This document shows, piece by piece, positions 5,794 through 14,292 of a stretch of 30,250 nt of DNA. A program made the position numbers and the translations under genes. Every line of letters starts with the position of its first letter. Within the stretch, counting starts at the first letter, position 1. Below the pieces are notes generated by a model. It saw nothing but the letters and a program-made list of their open reading frames with translations, had not been told where the DNA came from and made no database searches. The stretch is from a virus: the IMG/VR virus record IMGVR_UViG_3300023184_000384, positions 1 to 30,250 of that record, one strand, 5' to 3'.

Positions 5794-6096
5794 TTAATCT
5801 TCTAGTTCAGGTAATGTTTCTCCGTCTTCTGTTTGAGGAATAAAAGTGTCTGGATATTCAGAAGGAATGACATCGAAATCTGTTTTATTAAATTTCCTTT
5901 CAGCTTCTTGAAACTCATTAAATTCACTTCTTTCCATAATAACAGTTTCAGTGTAGGTATGATCTCCTTCACCTTTAGTTACTGTAATACCTGCTTTTTT
6001 ATCTACACTAGAACATTTAACACATCTCGTAGCGTTAGGAAATATTTCTAGTCTTTTTGGGTGAATATCTTCACCACATGATGTACATGCTTTCAT
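5794..6096 (-). CDS. DksA/TraR-type C4 zinc-finger protein
   Basis: The 100-residue protein starts MKACTSCGEDIHPKRLEIFP and continues to CVKC near residue 28, the Cys-x2-Cys...Cys-x2-Cys finger of the DksA/TraR family (the usual RL...P...C-x2-C spacing). DksA and TraR reach into RNA polymerase's secondary channel, but the long N-terminal coiled coil that does so is absent, and here the finger is N-terminal. The remainder is acidic (ending EDGETLPELED). A role in transcription is possible but not shown. It overlaps the upstream gene by four bases. Confidence 0.75.
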   Translation of the reverse strand: MKACTSCGEDIHPKRLEIFPNATRCVKCSSVDKKAGITVTKGEGDHTYTETVIMERSEFNEFQEAERKFNKTDFDVIPSEYPDTFIPQTEDGETLPELED

Positions 6097-6485
6097 TCTT
6101 TTTCTTTTGATTTAGTTAATTTTTCTAAAAATTCCCATAGTTCTTTTGGGGTTGATAAATTGAATGTTTCTTCAACATCTTTTGTTGAGACTACTAATGG
6201 GTAAACATTTCCCTCATTATCTAGTCTACCAAATATATACCACAATATAATTTCACTTTTCCACAACCCAAATTTAATCATAATTAAATCTTCAATTATA
6301 GAATAGTACCCTTCCTCAAATTCGGATAGGTTAACTTTGAACATCTCATACATTTTGTTTGAGTTAGCCCATTGTTTTTCAATATTATTAATAATTTCAA
6401 CAAATAAGTCATATTCAGAAATAGTAATATTTTTTTCTAAACGTTTATTTATTTTTAATTTTTTTCCAAAGTTATTTAGATTCAT
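6093..6485 (-). CDS. Conserved phage protein of unknown function (130 aa)
   Basis: The protein is helical with a basic N-terminus (MNLNNFGKKLKINKRLEKN). Its most distinctive segment is MFKVNLSEFEEGYYSIIEDL followed by FGLWKSEIILWYIFGRLD, and it ends in a charged helix. The hydrophobic ILWYIFGR stretch is too short for a confident membrane segment. I recall similar segments in other phage hypotheticals. It overlaps the upstream small gene by 14 bases and the zinc-finger gene by four, so these are co-translated. Confidence 0.7.
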   Translation of the reverse strand: MNLNNFGKKLKINKRLEKNITISEYDLFVEIINNIEKQWANSNKMYEMFKVNLSEFEEGYYSIIEDLIMIKFGLWKSEIILWYIFGRLDNEGNVYPLVVSTKDVEETFNLSTPKELWEFLEKLTKSKEKE

Positions 6486-6642
6486 ATTCTTCTATATTAT
6501 ATATTTTTGCAAAATCATCTTCACTTAATCTTTTTCTCAAAGCAAAATATTCTAATGCTCCTTGATATTCCATTGATAATACTTTATCAAGTGGTTCTTT
6601 TTTAATATCAAATTTATGGTAGTAAAAATATTTTTTATACAT
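6472..6642 (-). CDS. Small conserved phage protein (56 aa)
   Basis: Starting at the ATG at 6640-6642, the frame encodes MYKKYFYYHKFDIKKEPLDK and later SMEYQGALEYFALRKRLSED, ending YNIEEYESK. It is the first gene after a promoter-like element (6659-6685), preceded by an A-rich leader. It overlaps the start of the next gene by 14 bases. Function unknown. Confidence 0.65.
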   Translation of the reverse strand: MYKKYFYYHKFDIKKEPLDKVLSMEYQGALEYFALRKRLSEDDFAKIYNIEEYESK

Positions 6643-6658
6643 TTTCTTCTTTTTTTTA

Positions 6659-6685
6659 AATATATGATAAAAGATTTTATAAGCC
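6659..6685 (-). promoter_or_regulatory. GGCTT-N15-ATATATT promoter-like element
   Basis: On the minus strand GGCTT, a 15-base spacer containing AAAAT, and ATATATT lie between the last glycan-block gene and the gene starting at 6642. It is one of five well-matched copies with identical spacing in this window. Confidence 0.6.
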
Positions 6686-6690
6686 TAGCT

Positions 6691-7464
6691 TTATAAAAAT
6701 TTTGTATTATTTGCTGAGTTATGTTTTATATATTCACCCCACTTATATTTAGCATAAGCATGTCCGTTTTGTTCTGCTATTTGACGTTTTTCTCCATTAA
6801 CTGATACTGAGGCGAAATGGTAAAAATTCACATCATATACTCTTAACATTCTAAATTTTGCTAATTCACATTTAAGAAAAAAGTCCCAATCACTAACCAT
6901 TCCTTCTTCATAATTCTCATCCCATCCTCCTAACTTCAGATAATTTATCTTAGACATAAATATAGGTAAAGTAGAACCCATATTGTTGGGTTTAAGATTA
7001 GATAATGTCCTTTCATATCTCCAAAATGCTTCTATATCAAATCGTTTTGGATTAGTACCTAAATCCTTTATAACAAATTGGTTAAACATTGAAGGATAAG
7101 GTTCGATTTGATTTGGGGAAATACAAATGTCAGGTTCATTTTGACTGTATTTCTTATAGTGTGCTTCCAATTTTGTATCCCAATCTTGAGGAAATACATT
7201 ATCATCATTGACTATTAAAATCAACTCATTAGTCGCATTATAAACGCCTAAATTAGTTCCTCTACACAGTCCTACATTTTGTTCTAGATTTAGGATTTCA
7301 ATTGATTTAGCGTATTTTTCCAATACATCTTTATTGATATCGTAAAATCCATCTACAACAACTATAATTTGATTTTTATTTTTCTGACCTTTAGTTACTG
7401 ACCATAGACATAATTCTAGTGCGTCTGGTGACTTGTAGGTTGGTATGATTACGCTTATAGCCAT
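6691..7464 (-). CDS. Family 2 glycosyltransferase (GT-A fold)
   Basis: The 257-residue enzyme should transfer a sugar from a nucleotide-sugar donor. It opens MAISVIIPTYKSPDALELCL, the typical GT2 start, followed by IIVVVDGF and VNDDN (about 85-89), the metal-binding DXD-type motif. Further on, GGWDENYEEGMVSDWDFFLK holds the acidic residues usually found near the catalytic base. The acceptor is unknown. It is the last gene of the glycan block, one base after the methyltransferase-like gene at 7466. Confidence 0.88.
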   Translation of the reverse strand: MAISVIIPTYKSPDALELCLWSVTKGQKNKNQIIVVVDGFYDINKDVLEKYAKSIEILNLEQNVGLCRGTNLGVYNATNELILIVNDDNVFPQDWDTKLEAHYKKYSQNEPDICISPNQIEPYPSMFNQFVIKDLGTNPKRFDIEAFWRYERTLSNLKPNNMGSTLPIFMSKINYLKLGGWDENYEEGMVSDWDFFLKCELAKFRMLRVYDVNFYHFASVSVNGEKRQIAEQNGHAYAKYKWGEYIKHNSANNTKFL

Positions 7465-7465
7465 A

Positions 7466-7990
7466 TTAATTTATTCTTTCTAAAATTACCATTCCTGGAT
7501 GAATTTCCATATGTTCTTTAATTTTCCATTCTTCTTTATGAGTCTCAATAAATTCATTTACTGCTGGCATTAAATTAAATGCTACAGTATCGTGACACAT
7601 GATCCAATACCTTACTCTTGAATGATGTAAATTAAGTTCCTTAATTAGATGTTCATTAGTATGGTCTGTATCTATAAATAGTAACTCAGTTGGTTCAATT
7701 TCAACTTCTAAAGTACTTGCTAAATGGAAATCATATTTCACTCCATTCTCTTCTGCTATTTCATAAACTTCATTTATGTTTGCTCCATGAACCTCAGGAT
7801 GATTGATGTCGTATGAAACCATTCTTTTAGGTAAACCTGATAATAGGCCCCAAGTTGAAACGATCCATCTTACTCCGAATTCAGTTACATGTTCACATGC
7901 TTCAGAATACTGTCTTAATGTTGGTATGAACATATCAATGTCTGATGGTGTTCTTTCTGCTCTGTTGTATTTTTCTTCTAGTCTATTCAT
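7466..7990 (-). CDS. Methyltransferase-like protein (class I SAM fold)
   Basis: The 174-residue protein has TEFGV (36-40), equivalent to the E/DxGxG SAM loop although the second glycine is lost (EFGVRW), then a LLFIDTDH segment (103-110) and a later MCHDTV. This pattern fits the Methyltransf_24/cephalosporin-hydroxylase-like group found in sugar-modifying clusters. The weakened SAM loop leaves open that it is a non-methylating relative. It lies between two glycosyltransferases, eight bases after the fused gene upstream. Confidence 0.65.
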   Translation of the reverse strand: MNRLEEKYNRAERTPSDIDMFIPTLRQYSEACEHVTEFGVRWIVSTWGLLSGLPKRMVSYDINHPEVHGANINEVYEIAEENGVKYDFHLASTLEVEIEPTELLFIDTDHTNEHLIKELNLHHSRVRYWIMCHDTVAFNLMPAVNEFIETHKEEWKIKEHMEIHPGMVILERIN

Positions 7991-7998
7991 TGTTTTTT

Positions 7999-9438
7999 TT
8001 ATTTATCCCATTTAATTAAAGGACTAAGCCACTTTGACTCAGTATGTGTTGAAACTGCTGGTATTGAACTTATTAATACTTTACCTTTTTTATCTCTTAA
8101 ATTTAAAAAGGCATAAAACGATCCTAAACTTGGTGTATCATGAGTACATTGTTTCCAAATATCAAAATCTTCTTTTATATGTTTTGCTTGTGTTAAAAAT
8201 GTCAAACATGTTGAATTGGTCATTTTCCAATGACTTGAAGCAGTTAATAATACTCTAGTAACTTCTCCTCCTGATTCAATATGTGGATTTCCTCCTTGAT
8301 CTGCATTTATATATTTATCTGGATGGTCATATCCTGTTACATAATTTGCTCCGGTTAATAAACCTTCAAATAAAACCTCTTTAGCATAATGTTTATGTAG
8401 ATAATCATCTTCTACAATATAAACCAAATCATCGTCATTTAATTTTTTAACACGTTCTAATAAAGTAACAAAACTTTCTGATGATGTTTTTGAGTGTGTT
8501 TCTTCAAAATTAACTTTTAGGCCTTTTAATTTTTCTATTACTTCTTCACTGCAATTATCTGCTTGTATAAATAAATTTTCAGTTCCAAATATTTCAATAA
8601 AATTAGATAAACATTCCATTTTTGAAGAACCTTGTATTTTACCTTTAGCTGTGAATGCATTCTTACTACTCAATCTATAAAATACATTCATTGGTTTTGG
8701 TTTAATATATCCTAAACCACAACTTCCATAAAATCCTTTTTTAATATATAAAGATTCAGGATAAGTATTATCAAATGCTTCTCTTTCAAATGTAGCTCCA
8801 ATATGTTGAGTAAATGAAACATATGATTTTTCTTTAGCTGATGCTAAATTAGTTAAAGCATATTCGTGATAAAATATAGGTGTAGTAGGAAATGTTTTTG
8901 ATAAAGCACCTGCTATATCATAACAGAATTTTTGAGCGTGGTCTGCGTCTATGAATATCATACCGTATGCTGTATCCCAATTATCCTTAATATAATCTAC
9001 CCCATCTACTCCAAATTTAGTTACAATAAATCCATTATCAACATACTTTCTAAATAATGAAATACCTGCTTCATAATTATCTGTTGAAATATCTGCTGTT
9101 TCAATATATCCAGCTAAAAAACCATTCATTTGTAATGCTCTAGCCATTATAACTGTTGAACATCCTGCTGCTGTACCTACTTCTAGTATGTATTTAGGTT
9201 TATTTACTCTAATCCAAATATATAAAACTTTCCCCTCGTTATAGTCGATTGGACCTGCTCCTGCTAAATGACCTGAACCTGCTGATGATTCGTTTATAAC
9301 TTGGTTTAAATATTCTCCATTAAAGAATTCATCATATTCTTCTTCATATTTTGAATAGTCTCCAAATTCATCAGTTAGTTGTTTGATGATTTCTGGATCT
9401 TTAATGTACTCTGCTTGTAAATCTTTTAGTAATTTCAT
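7999..9438 (-). CDS. Fused methyltransferase and glycosyltransferase-like protein
   Basis: This 479-residue protein seems to have two domains. Residues about 60-245 form a class I SAM methyltransferase of the Methyltransf_24 kind: YILEVGTAAGCST (83-95) is the SAM loop, ETADIS (113-118) the acidic second motif, and MIFIDADHA (160-168) the usual motif IV. From about 250 onward (NVFYRLSSKNAF) a glycosyltransferase-like domain begins, with the DXD-type VEDDY (342-346) and a C-terminal TESKWLSPLIKW. The fusion suggests that the same glycan is extended and methylated by one polypeptide. Substrates are unknown. The stop/start overlap with the upstream gene is TAATG. Confidence 0.75.
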   Translation of the reverse strand: MKLLKDLQAEYIKDPEIIKQLTDEFGDYSKYEEEYDEFFNGEYLNQVINESSAGSGHLAGAGPIDYNEGKVLYIWIRVNKPKYILEVGTAAGCSTVIMARALQMNGFLAGYIETADISTDNYEAGISLFRKYVDNGFIVTKFGVDGVDYIKDNWDTAYGMIFIDADHAQKFCYDIAGALSKTFPTTPIFYHEYALTNLASAKEKSYVSFTQHIGATFEREAFDNTYPESLYIKKGFYGSCGLGYIKPKPMNVFYRLSSKNAFTAKGKIQGSSKMECLSNFIEIFGTENLFIQADNCSEEVIEKLKGLKVNFEETHSKTSSESFVTLLERVKKLNDDDLVYIVEDDYLHKHYAKEVLFEGLLTGANYVTGYDHPDKYINADQGGNPHIESGGEVTRVLLTASSHWKMTNSTCLTFLTQAKHIKEDFDIWKQCTHDTPSLGSFYAFLNLRDKKGKVLISSIPAVSTHTESKWLSPLIKWDK

Positions 9439-10328
9439 TATATATATTTTATGTTTGGGAATGAATTCTCTCTTGGTCCACTTATCATTTCAGTACAAAT
9501 AATTTGAGAATATCTGCATATCATCTCAAACATTGAACTTTGGTATCCTATATTTACTTTTGCTTTTGAACGAATATATAATTGGACTCTTAATGATGTT
9601 GGTATTTTATTAAAATCTAAAACAACGTTTATATTATTTTTAAATGGAGTTTCTTCAATATCTACTCCTCCATAATAAACGTATTTTAATTTATATTTAT
9701 CTAATTCTTCAATTATTTTGTTATTTTTATCATCTCCGAAAAATTCTCCTTTTTTTAATTGACTGCTAGTACAAATAAAACCTCCAAATTCCTCATCTCC
9801 GACATATTTGTTTATTAATTCATCTCCTTCATTTTTTTCATCTTCACTGAAATACAATTCCGGTTCATAATCAAAACATTCCTCTTCTTTGAATCCCCAA
9901 AATAACATCATTTGTTTTATAAGAGAAACATTTATATTTTCTGGGTCGAATATTCTATAATGATCATGAAATATTTCTCCATCAAATGAATCAACTATCC
10001 CATCTACATAAGGATTATTAATAAACACCCTTTTAACATTTTGTTCTGGTTGAGGCCAATGTGCCCAACCATCACCAAAAAATTCCTTAATTAATTTCTC
10101 ACTTGGGGTATATATTTTACAGTGTGGGTATTTTTGTTTTAATAGTCTAGGTAAAGCAGATATGATGCCCCAGTCACCTAATCCATTACATAATCTTGTT
10201 ATGATAAATTTTCCTTCTGCAATATAACCATCTGGTATAAATGATGGATCATTTTTAGGGAAACCTAATTTAGGTACTTCTCCTAAATTTGAAACTCTGT
10301 TATCATTTAGTCGTAAAAAACTTGGCAT
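9438..10328 (-). CDS. Glycosyltransferase, heptosyltransferase (GT9)-like GT-B fold
   Basis: The 296-residue protein contains RLCNGLGDWGIISALPRLLK, resembling the GDxxxxxPxLRxLK start of ADP-heptose:LPS heptosyltransferase-type enzymes, followed by KYPHCKIYTP. Near the C-terminus, AKVNIGYQSSMFEMICRYS matches the donor-side segment of this class. A few bases separate it from the upstream methyltransferase gene. The donor could be any nucleotide sugar; the fold class is more certain than the substrate. Confidence 0.65.
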   Translation of the reverse strand: MPSFLRLNDNRVSNLGEVPKLGFPKNDPSFIPDGYIAEGKFIITRLCNGLGDWGIISALPRLLKQKYPHCKIYTPSEKLIKEFFGDGWAHWPQPEQNVKRVFINNPYVDGIVDSFDGEIFHDHYRIFDPENINVSLIKQMMLFWGFKEEECFDYEPELYFSEDEKNEGDELINKYVGDEEFGGFICTSSQLKKGEFFGDDKNNKIIEELDKYKLKYVYYGGVDIEETPFKNNINVVLDFNKIPTSLRVQLYIRSKAKVNIGYQSSMFEMICRYSQIICTEMISGPRENSFPNIKYI

Positions 10329-10329
10329 A

Positions 10330-10875
10330 TTATTTTGTAAATATTGATAATGAAGGAAAATTTGAATTTAATATTTCATAATTAACTATATCCTTTACTG
10401 AGTTAATTGGTCTAGCTTTATATTTTATCATCCATTCTACTTTGTCTCTTTCTTCACTTCCTCCTTCAAAAACAACAGTTTTATTTTCTTCTAAAGCGTT
10501 ATATGTTCTTAAGATAGTATCACCTGTATTAGATATATCTAAATGCATTAAATCAAATTCTTCAGGATTTAAAAGCCATTCGTTGTAATCTTTTTTAGTA
10601 AATACAACATAATCTTCTACTCCATACTTATTAACATTATCTATTGTTTGTTGGATACTTGAATGTTTATATTGATAATCTTCCCATAAATCATAACAAT
10701 GTAATTTTCCTTCTCCTAATTCTTTTAAGGCTAAAGCAATTGCTACTGTTGAATATCCATATAGGCATCCAAATTCAATTACTTTTTTAGGTTTAAGTTT
10801 TAAAACTAAATCATATAAGTCTTTACCTATATTATTTTCTCTATATGATGATTCTATTTCTGGATTGATATACAT
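10330..10875 (-). CDS. Methyltransferase-like protein (class I SAM, Methyltransf_24 type)
   Basis: The 181-residue protein has KKVIEFGCLYGYST (30-43), a good SAM-binding glycine loop (ExGxxxG), then LHCYDLWED (second-strand acidic motif) and FDLMHLDIS (motif IV). It is related in pattern to the proteins at 7466 and 7999, so the block carries three such domains. It probably methylates a sugar or a sugar-attached group. Its ATG overlaps the upstream stop as TAATG. Confidence 0.75.
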   Translation of the reverse strand: MYINPEIESSYRENNIGKDLYDLVLKLKPKKVIEFGCLYGYSTVAIALALKELGEGKLHCYDLWEDYQYKHSSIQQTIDNVNKYGVEDYVVFTKKDYNEWLLNPEEFDLMHLDISNTGDTILRTYNALEENKTVVFEGGSEERDKVEWMIKYKARPINSVKDIVNYEILNSNFPSLSIFTK

Positions 10876-11573
10876 TATTTTTTATAATTACTGTAGTTGA
10901 TGCAAAAGTTATTTTCTAAATCCCAATTGTTATTTCCTAAATAAACTAATTCTCTACCAGTTATTTTCTTTATGTTATTTGTAAATTGAATTTCATGACC
11001 TATTGAGTGAGCTCTATTAAAACCCTCATATATAAATGGATTATCTAAATATGTTTCTTTTAAATTTTCTGTTGATATTAAACCTACTCCTCCATGTGCG
11101 TGTTCAGGATGATTTTCTCCTCTACTTACTCCAACTAAACCTAAAAAACCCATATCTTGTTTCTCAAATTCATTTATTAGATAATCTAAATAATTTACTT
11201 GACCTCCAATTAAAATATCATCCTCTGTAAATATATAATAATCATATTTGTCTTTATCTTTATATTTTGAATATATATCTAAATATGCTCCAAATGAACC
11301 TCCATTATTTGGTCTAGTAACTAATTTTACTTTTTTATATTTTTTAACTAATTTTTTTAATTTATCATTAGCTTCTTCATTTCCAACATCATTGTTTACA
11401 ATAATAGTGTCCATATCCACTCCTGGTAGAAATGTTTTATCTAATTCTAGAGCTGCTTTTAACATATCTAATATAGAAGAAACATTATGATGTTGTTCAT
11501 GATGAGGATATTCATTTTTTCCTCCTCTATTTCTATCTAACAATGCTGTTACTATTACTTTACAAACTTTCAT
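10875..11573 (-). CDS. GT-A type glycosyltransferase (GT2-like)
   Basis: The 232-residue protein has MDTIIVNNDVG followed by KLVTRPNNGGSFGAY (about 84-98), the typical GT2 nucleotide-binding strand and loop, then YYIFTEDDI (112-120) with the DXD-type motif. A HAHGGVGLIST segment follows, as in acceptor-side loops. It overlaps the acetyltransferase gene by 14 bases in another frame. The acceptor is unknown. Confidence 0.8.
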   Translation of the reverse strand: MKVCKVIVTALLDRNRGGKNEYPHHEQHHNVSSILDMLKAALELDKTFLPGVDMDTIIVNNDVGNEEANDKLKKLVKKYKKVKLVTRPNNGGSFGAYLDIYSKYKDKDKYDYYIFTEDDILIGGQVNYLDYLINEFEKQDMGFLGLVGVSRGENHPEHAHGGVGLISTENLKETYLDNPFIYEGFNRAHSIGHEIQFTNNIKKITGRELVYLGNNNWDLENNFCINYSNYKK

Positions 11574-11976
11574 ATTTCATTTCTATATATTTTCTTTCTC
11601 TTATATATTTTACATTTCCTGTTTCTATGAAACCTAAATCTAAATATAATTGTTTAGCAAAGTTATCTTCAAATACCCATAATTTAGGAATAAATTTAGT
11701 AGATAAAATATGTTTATAAGCAAGTTTAGCATATCCTTTTTTTCTATGGTCTGGATGAATATCAACTCCTACATATTCTTTATCTATTCTAACATAACCT
11801 ACTTTAGTATCTCTAACTATAATTATATACCAAGGCTCTTTTAAATTTTTGAACCATTCCTTACATTGCTCTAGAGTAAAAATAGAATCATTTTCTAAAT
11901 TAATTCTTGTAGATTCGTGGTTTCTAACTTCGAGTAGAAATGGAAGATCCTCTTCAGTAAGTATTTTTAATACCAT
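11560..11976 (-). CDS. GNAT acetyltransferase
   Basis: I chose the ATG at 11974-11976, which overlaps the upstream stop as TAATG, over the in-frame TTG six bases earlier. The protein of about 138 residues has the acetyl-CoA loop in VGVDIHPDHRKKGYAKLAY (R-x-x-G-x-A), after a strand that places the substrate (WYIIIVRDTKVGYVRI), and a C-terminal LYLDLGFIETG typical of GNAT. Next to a sugar aminotransferase it probably N-acetylates an amino sugar, as FdtC- or PseH-type enzymes do, but the amine substrate is inferred. Confidence 0.8.
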   Translation of the reverse strand: MVLKILTEEDLPFLLEVRNHESTRINLENDSIFTLEQCKEWFKNLKEPWYIIIVRDTKVGYVRIDKEYVGVDIHPDHRKKGYAKLAYKHILSTKFIPKLWVFEDNFAKQLYLDLGFIETGNVKYIRERKYIEMKYESL

Positions 11977-13160
11977 TACCAACCTTTTTTAATACATTCG
12001 ACTATATATTCTCTATCTTCTTTAGTTACCCACCATCCTACTGGAAGTGAAGATAATCTTGGAGTAATTTTATCTAAATTAGGTAACATTGCTTTATATT
12101 CACCTAAACATGAATGTATATCATTTCTTTCGTGTACTTGAGATGTTGCTATACCACATTCTTTCATGTATTTATAGAAATCTTCTTTTCTATCTACTAA
12201 AATTGAATATATCCAAAATGAAGATTCTCTTTCTGAATGACGTTTTAGTAAAGTAATACCAGGTATATTTTTAAGAGCTTCATCATAATAGGCTGCATTT
12301 TCTTTATGTTTAGTAGTAATTTCATTTACATGTTTGAAATTTTCCATTCCTATTGTAGCGTTAACATCATTCATATGGAATTTAAATCCCCATTCTTCAA
12401 TATTTGCTTCACATCTAAAATCTTTTCTATTAGATTCTCTATCAATACCATACCATCTTAGTAATTTTGATCTCTTATATAAGTTCTCATAAGGTAAAAA
12501 TAATAAACCACCATCTACTGATGTAACGTGTTTAATTGCTTGTAGACTGAATGTACTTATATTTCCGTGATTTCCTATTAATTTACCTTTATACTTACTT
12601 CCAAATGCATGAGCACAATCTTCAATTACTGCTGGTTTGAATCCAAACATTTTAAATGCTTTTTCTTGGATTTGTTTTAGTTTATCTAAATCAATCGGAT
12701 ATCCTCCCCAATGAACCACCATAATAATTTTAGTTTTGGCAGTTATTTTTCTTGATAAGTCATCTAAATCCATATTCAATGTTTCCGGATCTACATCTAC
12801 CCATTTTATTTTCAATCCATTAGCCAGAATTGGAAAATTAGTTGCTGTACATGTAAGAGGTGTTGTTAATACTTCGTCTCCTTCTTCTAGTCCAGGCCAA
12901 TGTGAAGTTATAGTTCCTACTCCATCAAATTGAACTAAATTAGTAGAAGGTGCTCTTAACATATGGAAAGCTAAATGTTCTGCTGATGTAGCTGAATTTA
13001 AAGTAACTATATAGTCATTATTAAAATATGCTCCTAATTTCTTTTCGAATTCGTCTACTTTAGGTCCTTGACCTATATATCCACTGTTTAATATTTTAGT
13101 AACTTCTTCTCCAGCTGTTGGAGACATAAATACTTTGAATAAAGGAATGTCTTTTTTCAT
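11976..13160 (-). CDS. DegT/DnrJ/EryC1/StrS-type sugar aminotransferase
   Basis: The 394-residue length is typical for this PLP-dependent family, which converts NDP-keto-sugars to amino sugars. VIEDCAHAFGS (178-188) holds the Asp that contacts the PLP nitrogen, and STFSLQAIKHVTSVDGG (202-218) holds the probable Schiff-base Lys210. NSGYIGQGPKVDEFE and PLTCTATNFPILANG also match the family. With the adjacent acetyltransferase it could make an acetamido-dideoxy sugar. No nucleotidyltransferase or 4,6-dehydratase is present here, so the keto-sugar must come from elsewhere. Its ATG overlaps the upstream stop by four bases (ATGA). Confidence 0.88.
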   Translation of the reverse strand: MKKDIPLFKVFMSPTAGEEVTKILNSGYIGQGPKVDEFEKKLGAYFNNDYIVTLNSATSAEHLAFHMLRAPSTNLVQFDGVGTITSHWPGLEEGDEVLTTPLTCTATNFPILANGLKIKWVDVDPETLNMDLDDLSRKITAKTKIIMVVHWGGYPIDLDKLKQIQEKAFKMFGFKPAVIEDCAHAFGSKYKGKLIGNHGNISTFSLQAIKHVTSVDGGLLFLPYENLYKRSKLLRWYGIDRESNRKDFRCEANIEEWGFKFHMNDVNATIGMENFKHVNEITTKHKENAAYYDEALKNIPGITLLKRHSERESSFWIYSILVDRKEDFYKYMKECGIATSQVHERNDIHSCLGEYKAMLPNLDKITPRLSSLPVGWWVTKEDREYIVECIKKGW

Positions 13161-13792
13161 ATCGTTGAATAAAATTGGTTTTGTTTTGTTTGTTTTTCTA
13201 TTGTTTTAGTATGGTTTAGAGAATATTCTTCCTCTAAAGGTAAATGAGTATATACCTTGAATCCATCTAAACGTTCGTGTACTTTATTTACCCATTTAAT
13301 TTCAGGAGTATTTTTATAGATACGCCATTGTAAATCAGGCCAGTTAATTGCATAATCTTCCCCCATTTTCCATCCCCAACCATGAACATGTTCTGGTGTA
13401 ATACCCATTACATAATTTTTTCTTGGTACTAATAATACTTCTATTTCTGGATTTTCCTCTAATAATGTAGGTAATGTTTCTAGTAGATATGGGTTTGGAA
13501 TTTCGTCTGCGTCTATTTGAAACACATAATTACCTTTACAATTTTTTGTTAAGTTATTTTTAAATGAAGCAAAATCATTATTTAATGGAAAACTTACAAA
13601 TTTAATTTTCCCTAAAAACATTAACTCATTGATGTAACTTTGTACTTGTACATTTTCAATTGATGGATTAGTTAATTCATCTTGTTGAACTACTATCTCA
13701 TCTTCCTCACGTTTATGTTTGAGTAAGTGAGGAATGAGTTTTTGAATTTCTTCTAATTCATTACAGACAGTTATTGCATAACTAATTTTCAT
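13157..13792 (-). CDS. Family 2 glycosyltransferase (WaaE/SunS-like)
   Basis: The 211-residue protein starts MKISYAITVCNELEEIQKLI (GT2 start with the CNE of the WaaE-like group). It then has NNDFASFKNN and YVFQIDADEIPNP, whose DAD (94-96) is the metal-binding DXD, and later WRIYKN and VHERLDG. This group includes LPS core glucosyltransferases and peptide S-glycosyltransferases. It heads a transcript by its promoter-like element (13810-13836) and a TTAAATAAAAAGTTATG leader, followed by the aminotransferase. Confidence 0.85.
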   Translation of the reverse strand: MKISYAITVCNELEEIQKLIPHLLKHKREEDEIVVQQDELTNPSIENVQVQSYINELMFLGKIKFVSFPLNNDFASFKNNLTKNCKGNYVFQIDADEIPNPYLLETLPTLLEENPEIEVLLVPRKNYVMGITPEHVHGWGWKMGEDYAINWPDLQWRIYKNTPEIKWVNKVHERLDGFKVYTHLPLEEEYSLNHTKTIEKQTKQNQFYSTI

Positions 13793-13809
13793 AACTTTTT
13801 ATTTAATAT

Positions 13810-13836
13810 AATATATAAAAAATTTTATAAAAAGCC
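13810..13836 (-). promoter_or_regulatory. GGCTT-N15-ATATATT promoter-like element
   Basis: On the minus strand GGCTT, 15 bases and ATATATT, with spacing identical to the other copies. The spacer is almost pure A/T and forms a small TATAAAA/TTTTATA inverted repeat. The first base is shared with the upstream stop codon TAG. The downstream gene is the glycosyltransferase at 13792. Confidence 0.6.
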
Positions 13837-14291
13837 TATTTTAAAACATCTATATATTCTAAAGCTTTTATAAATTCAGTTCGTTCAAAACTTTTTAAGG
13901 TTGTCATATCCATTCTCCATTTATAATATTCTCCTTTTTTTCCTTTAATTGGATATTTTTCCTTTTCTTCATCTTTCACTTCAACTGCTCTTACAGCTGC
14001 CCATTTAGCATTTTCAGCATTTGAACCATTATAAAATACCATCCCACTTTGAGGAACATTTATAGTAGTAGGCATCCATACTAAATCATCTGATGCTTTA
14101 AATATTACATCTTTATATAGATCTGGTAGTACTTCTAATTGTTGAGTATAGAATTCTTCTCCTTCTTTCATTAAAGAGTTAGTAGTATATCCACATCCAA
14201 AACAACTATATGTTTTGATGGTTGGTGAGTTTTCAGTTACGTAACATATATCACTTTCGCAACATGGGCATTTAATTAAGTTATCTTCCAT
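13836..14291 (-). CDS. Conserved phage protein with N-terminal zinc ribbon
   Basis: The 151-residue protein begins MEDNLIKCPCCESDICYV and continues SCFGCGYTT, a Cys-x2-Cys...Cys-x2-Cys ribbon. The rest (LEVLPDLYKDVIF, LVWMPTTINVPQSGMVFYNG, WAAVRAVEV) recalls a phage hypothetical family (from memory) with no known role. It lies inside the glycan block with a spacing of one or two bases, but nothing links it to sugar chemistry. The start has an AAATAAAAAATAAA leader. Confidence 0.75.
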   Translation of the reverse strand: MEDNLIKCPCCESDICYVTENSPTIKTYSCFGCGYTTNSLMKEGEEFYTQQLEVLPDLYKDVIFKASDDLVWMPTTINVPQSGMVFYNGSNAENAKWAAVRAVEVKDEEKEKYPIKGKKGEYYKWRMDMTTLKSFERTEFIKALEYIDVLK

Positions 14292-14292
14292 T

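Noticed and set aside
11977-11982. A TTG start for the GNAT gene
   Set aside because: The ATG six bases later overlaps the upstream stop as TAATG, the junction form used throughout.
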